This document shows positions 62,128-64,000 of a DNA stretch of 64,000 nt, in pieces. The position numbers and the translations under genes are program-made. The notes below the pieces were generated by a model. The model made no database searches. It was not told where the DNA came from and saw only the letters and a list, made by a program, of their open reading frames with translations. Each line of letters starts with the position of its first letter. The stretch's first letter is position 1. The stretch comes from Peribacillus sp. FSL E2-0218 (GTDB lineage: Bacteria > Bacillota > Bacilli > Bacillales > DSM-1321): assembly GCF_037992945.1 (NCBI RefSeq), contig NZ_CP150304.1, forward strand, positions 1,925,501 to 1,989,500, given 5' to 3'.

Positions 62128-62571
62128 CATCTCGTCGTTCGGATAGTCTTACAAAAATAGATGTATAAAAAAAGTGTCAAGAATGCTCCTGTCCCTAAAA
62201 CGAAGTGTTGAACATTCCTCCATTATCGTTTTAGGACTATCCTCGGTTTTAATGGTAGCCATATTTTATCTGTACCACCACATCACCCTAAAACCTAACG
62301 ATTGCCCTTATCGGACACCACGCGGCAAAAAGGGGTACCTGCAATGAATCGGCCCTGAAGGCTATCAAATGTTTACGGGCAGCTTTTTTTCTTATGCGGG
62401 GCAGGATCGGATTTGGATATTAGCCATTATTTGAAACACTGCCCTTCTACCTTGTCATATGATGAAGGTCAAAAAGCAGTTTCACTTAATCCGATGCTGT
62501 CTTTTCTTTTTGGATAAGGCAGGTAAAATCCTTTTGTGTGGAGAATATTTTTACAAAAGGGGGTTGTTGAA
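62128..62571. other. Intergenic region with remnants
   Basis: CCTAAAACGA and TCGTTTTAGG (62194-62238 region) form a spaced inverted repeat. 62360-62430 reads EGYQMFTGSFFSYAGQDRIWILAII, the possible end of a lost gene. No intact gene. Confidence 0.4.
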
Positions 62572-62919
62572 GTGCAGCATCATAATCAAATGGATTTATC
62601 TAAAGAGGATATTTTTAAATTGATCGTTCGGCACCTGAGTGTATTCCCTTTGACTAGTATAGGGGCGATTAGAGAAGTGATTGGAAGCTCTTTGAAACAG
62701 CGCGGATTGATTAGCGGTGTGACCGAACATTTCAGTGGATCTGCAGCAATCTATAACAGAAACATAACAGATGAGGATATCCGGTTAATGAATGATTGTA
62801 TTTATGACCTATTAAATAGCCAGATCATCATGCCCGGCAATAATGGTGATTACAAGGATCTCCCTTGGATTCATGTTTCCGATGAAGAGAAGCTTAAACA
62901 CTTGTTCGACCAAGCATGA
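62572..62919 (+). CDS. Hypothetical protein
   Basis: About 115 aa from the GTG at 62572 (AAAGGGGG before it). Helical and soluble (MDLSKEDIFKLIVRHLSVFPLTSIGAIREVIGSSLKQRG), with a late NDCIYDLLNSQIIMPGNNGDYKDLPWIHVSDEEKL. Not recognised; a winged-helix-like start is possible. Confidence 0.55.
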   Translation: MQHHNQMDLSKEDIFKLIVRHLSVFPLTSIGAIREVIGSSLKQRGLISGVTEHFSGSAAIYNRNITDEDIRLMNDCIYDLLNSQIIMPGNNGDYKDLPWIHVSDEEKLKHLFDQA

Positions 62920-63138
62920 TCATCGGGACGGCCAAATCCCTGGTAGCCCCAATTATCACCTTTTTGCGGCGGCAAATGCTTCGAGGCAGGCTGATTTTAT
63001 CTTAATGTGCGAAAAAAGGTTGATATTGAAAAAACTCCTGGCGGACATGCCCGTGAGCTGGAACAATGAAACATCAAATGCCAGCATGCCCTAACGATAA
63101 AAGGGAATGAGGTTGTAAGCGTTATCACGGGCATTCCG

Positions 63139-64000
63139 TCAGGGAGCTTTCACTTTACTGGAATTTTTCTTCGTTTTTTTAATTTGCAACCAAACGTAAA
63201 GAAGAGGCAAGTATAGGATAAGGAATGACACACAGTAAGGGTTGATGATCTTATTAAGTATATAAAGAGAATCAATATCAAAAACAAAAATATTGACCAG
63301 CAGGATAAGTAAAAACATCACCCATAGCGGATACTTTTGCTGGACGTTGAATATCCGTTTTATACCCCTGCTGGCAGTCCATAACGGAATGACCATGTTA
63401 GGAATGATGATGATGGTCCACCAAGAAATGATGATGTATTCAAACCGTTGAATGAAAGGAAATTCAATAATGCTTGTGATAGTAAGTGTCGGCCATAGAG
63501 TAAGGACCAACTGTTTCTCCGAATAAAAGACGATCGAAACCATGTAAATCAATAAGGTCAATAAGGTTGAAAGCAAGGCTCCTCCATGGGCGAATTTTTG
63601 TGATGTTTCTGCCTTTTTGATGAACGGATAATACATCAGAAGCATCTCAAAGCCAATCATGGATAATGAAGTGCTCCTGGTCCCATTCATTATTTCCATG
63701 AATGTATGATCAAAAATAGGGAGGACGTTGCTGAATTCAGAGTATTTTAAGCCATAGAAAGGAACAAAAATAAGCCAGTAGGACACTCCGACCGTTAAAA
63801 AGGCAATTCCGGTTATCGTACGGAACCCTCCGCTAATGATGCAATAAGTCAATGTCATGAAAACAAAAGCAAATGCCCAAGAAGGCACCTCTGAAAACAT
63901 CCAGACATGGATGACATTTATATAGCTGTTAATGATCGTCATTCCTAGGAAAAAGCAGTAAAGGATGAATAAGAGACTGAAGAAGTTCCCAACCCATTTT
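63139..64000 (-). CDS. Spore germination permease, GerAB/GerKB type (5' end cut by window edge)
   Basis: The reading frame stays open from 63942 to the right edge (…KWVGNFFSLLFILYCFFLG before the first ATG), so the gene continues outside. About 287 codons are visible, with at least eight membrane segments; the RSTSLSMIGFEMLLMYYPFIKK stretch is typical of the amino-acid-transporter-like B subunit of Ger receptors. B subunits bind the germinant. Full length in the family is ~365 aa. Confidence 0.88.
   Translation of the reverse strand, partial: KWVGNFFSLLFILYCFFLGMTIINSYINVIHVWMFSEVPSWAFAFVFMTLTYCIISGGFRTITGIAFLTVGVSYWLIFVPFYGLKYSEFSNVLPIFDHTFMEIMNGTRSTSLSMIGFEMLLMYYPFIKKAETSQKFAHGGALLSTLLTLLIYMVSIVFYSEKQLVLTLWPTLTITSIIEFPFIQRFEYIIISWWTIIIIPNMVIPLWTASRGIKRIFNVQQKYPLWVMFLLILLVNIFVFDIDSLYILNKIINPYCVSFLILYLPLLYVWLQIKKTKKNSSKVKAP

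Noticed and set aside
62843..63094. 83-codon plus-strand frame past the 62572 gene
   Set aside because: It overlaps the end of a better gene, has no ribosome site and has no protein-like pattern; most likely chance or a remnant.

Overview
The window is a stretch of a low-GC, endospore-forming Bacillaceae chromosome. Signs of this are strong AGGAGG ribosome sites with ATG/GTG/TTG starts, a GerAB-type germinant receptor permease, a BclA-like exosporium fragment, the yoaS-yozG-yoaT trio and CcpA-type cre sites. A Peribacillus (Bacillus simplex group) host fits the gene mix, but that is inference.

Region 1 (1-18.0 kb) is the right half of a siphovirus-type prophage. In order it holds: terminase large subunit (cut by the window edge), portal, prohead protease, HK97-type capsid, connector genes, major tail protein, a membrane 'moron', the tail chaperone pair gpG/gpGT made by a -1 frameshift on A_AAA_AAG, a 1442-aa tape measure with two wall-degrading domains, distal tail and tail-lysin proteins, a beta-helix fibre, holin and an M15 endolysin.

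Region 2 (18.1-32.5 kb) is a decayed accessory zone. It opens with a two-gene unit (307-aa soluble protein plus 196-aa four-helix membrane protein) whose layout recalls RexAB and Kiwa, followed by a convergent AbiC-type membrane gene. Further on are a broken SOS-type yolD, a UPF0489 (arginase-fold) gene with a small partner, a secreted toxin-like protein with a two-helix partner, a nonsense-mutated IS110 transposase, an IS1182 element, a 123-bp structured repeat, a bclA fragment behind a yolD-like promoter, an IS3/IS150 element sitting in a terminator loop, an EamA exporter behind a 44-bp palindrome and a thiamine-binding protein. Dispersed intergenic repeats and gene remnants fill the gaps.

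Region 3 (33-46 kb) is metabolic. A cre-bearing operon encodes a sugar ABC importer, a GH38 alpha-mannosidase and a GntR-type regulator, followed by an aldo-keto reductase. After several small hypotheticals comes yoaS-yozG-yoaT.

Region 4 (46-64 kb) has a GNAT acetyltransferase, a CoA-transferase/hydroxyacyl-CoA dehydrogenase pair opposite a TetR regulator, a lone sigma region 2-like ORF, an R2lox oxidase with every ligand conserved, a methyltransferase-response regulator-kinase operon, the abgT-abgA-abgB p-aminobenzoyl-glutamate uptake and cleavage operon opposite an unusual regulator, and a partial GerAB permease.

All assignments come from reading the sequence; no database search was run.
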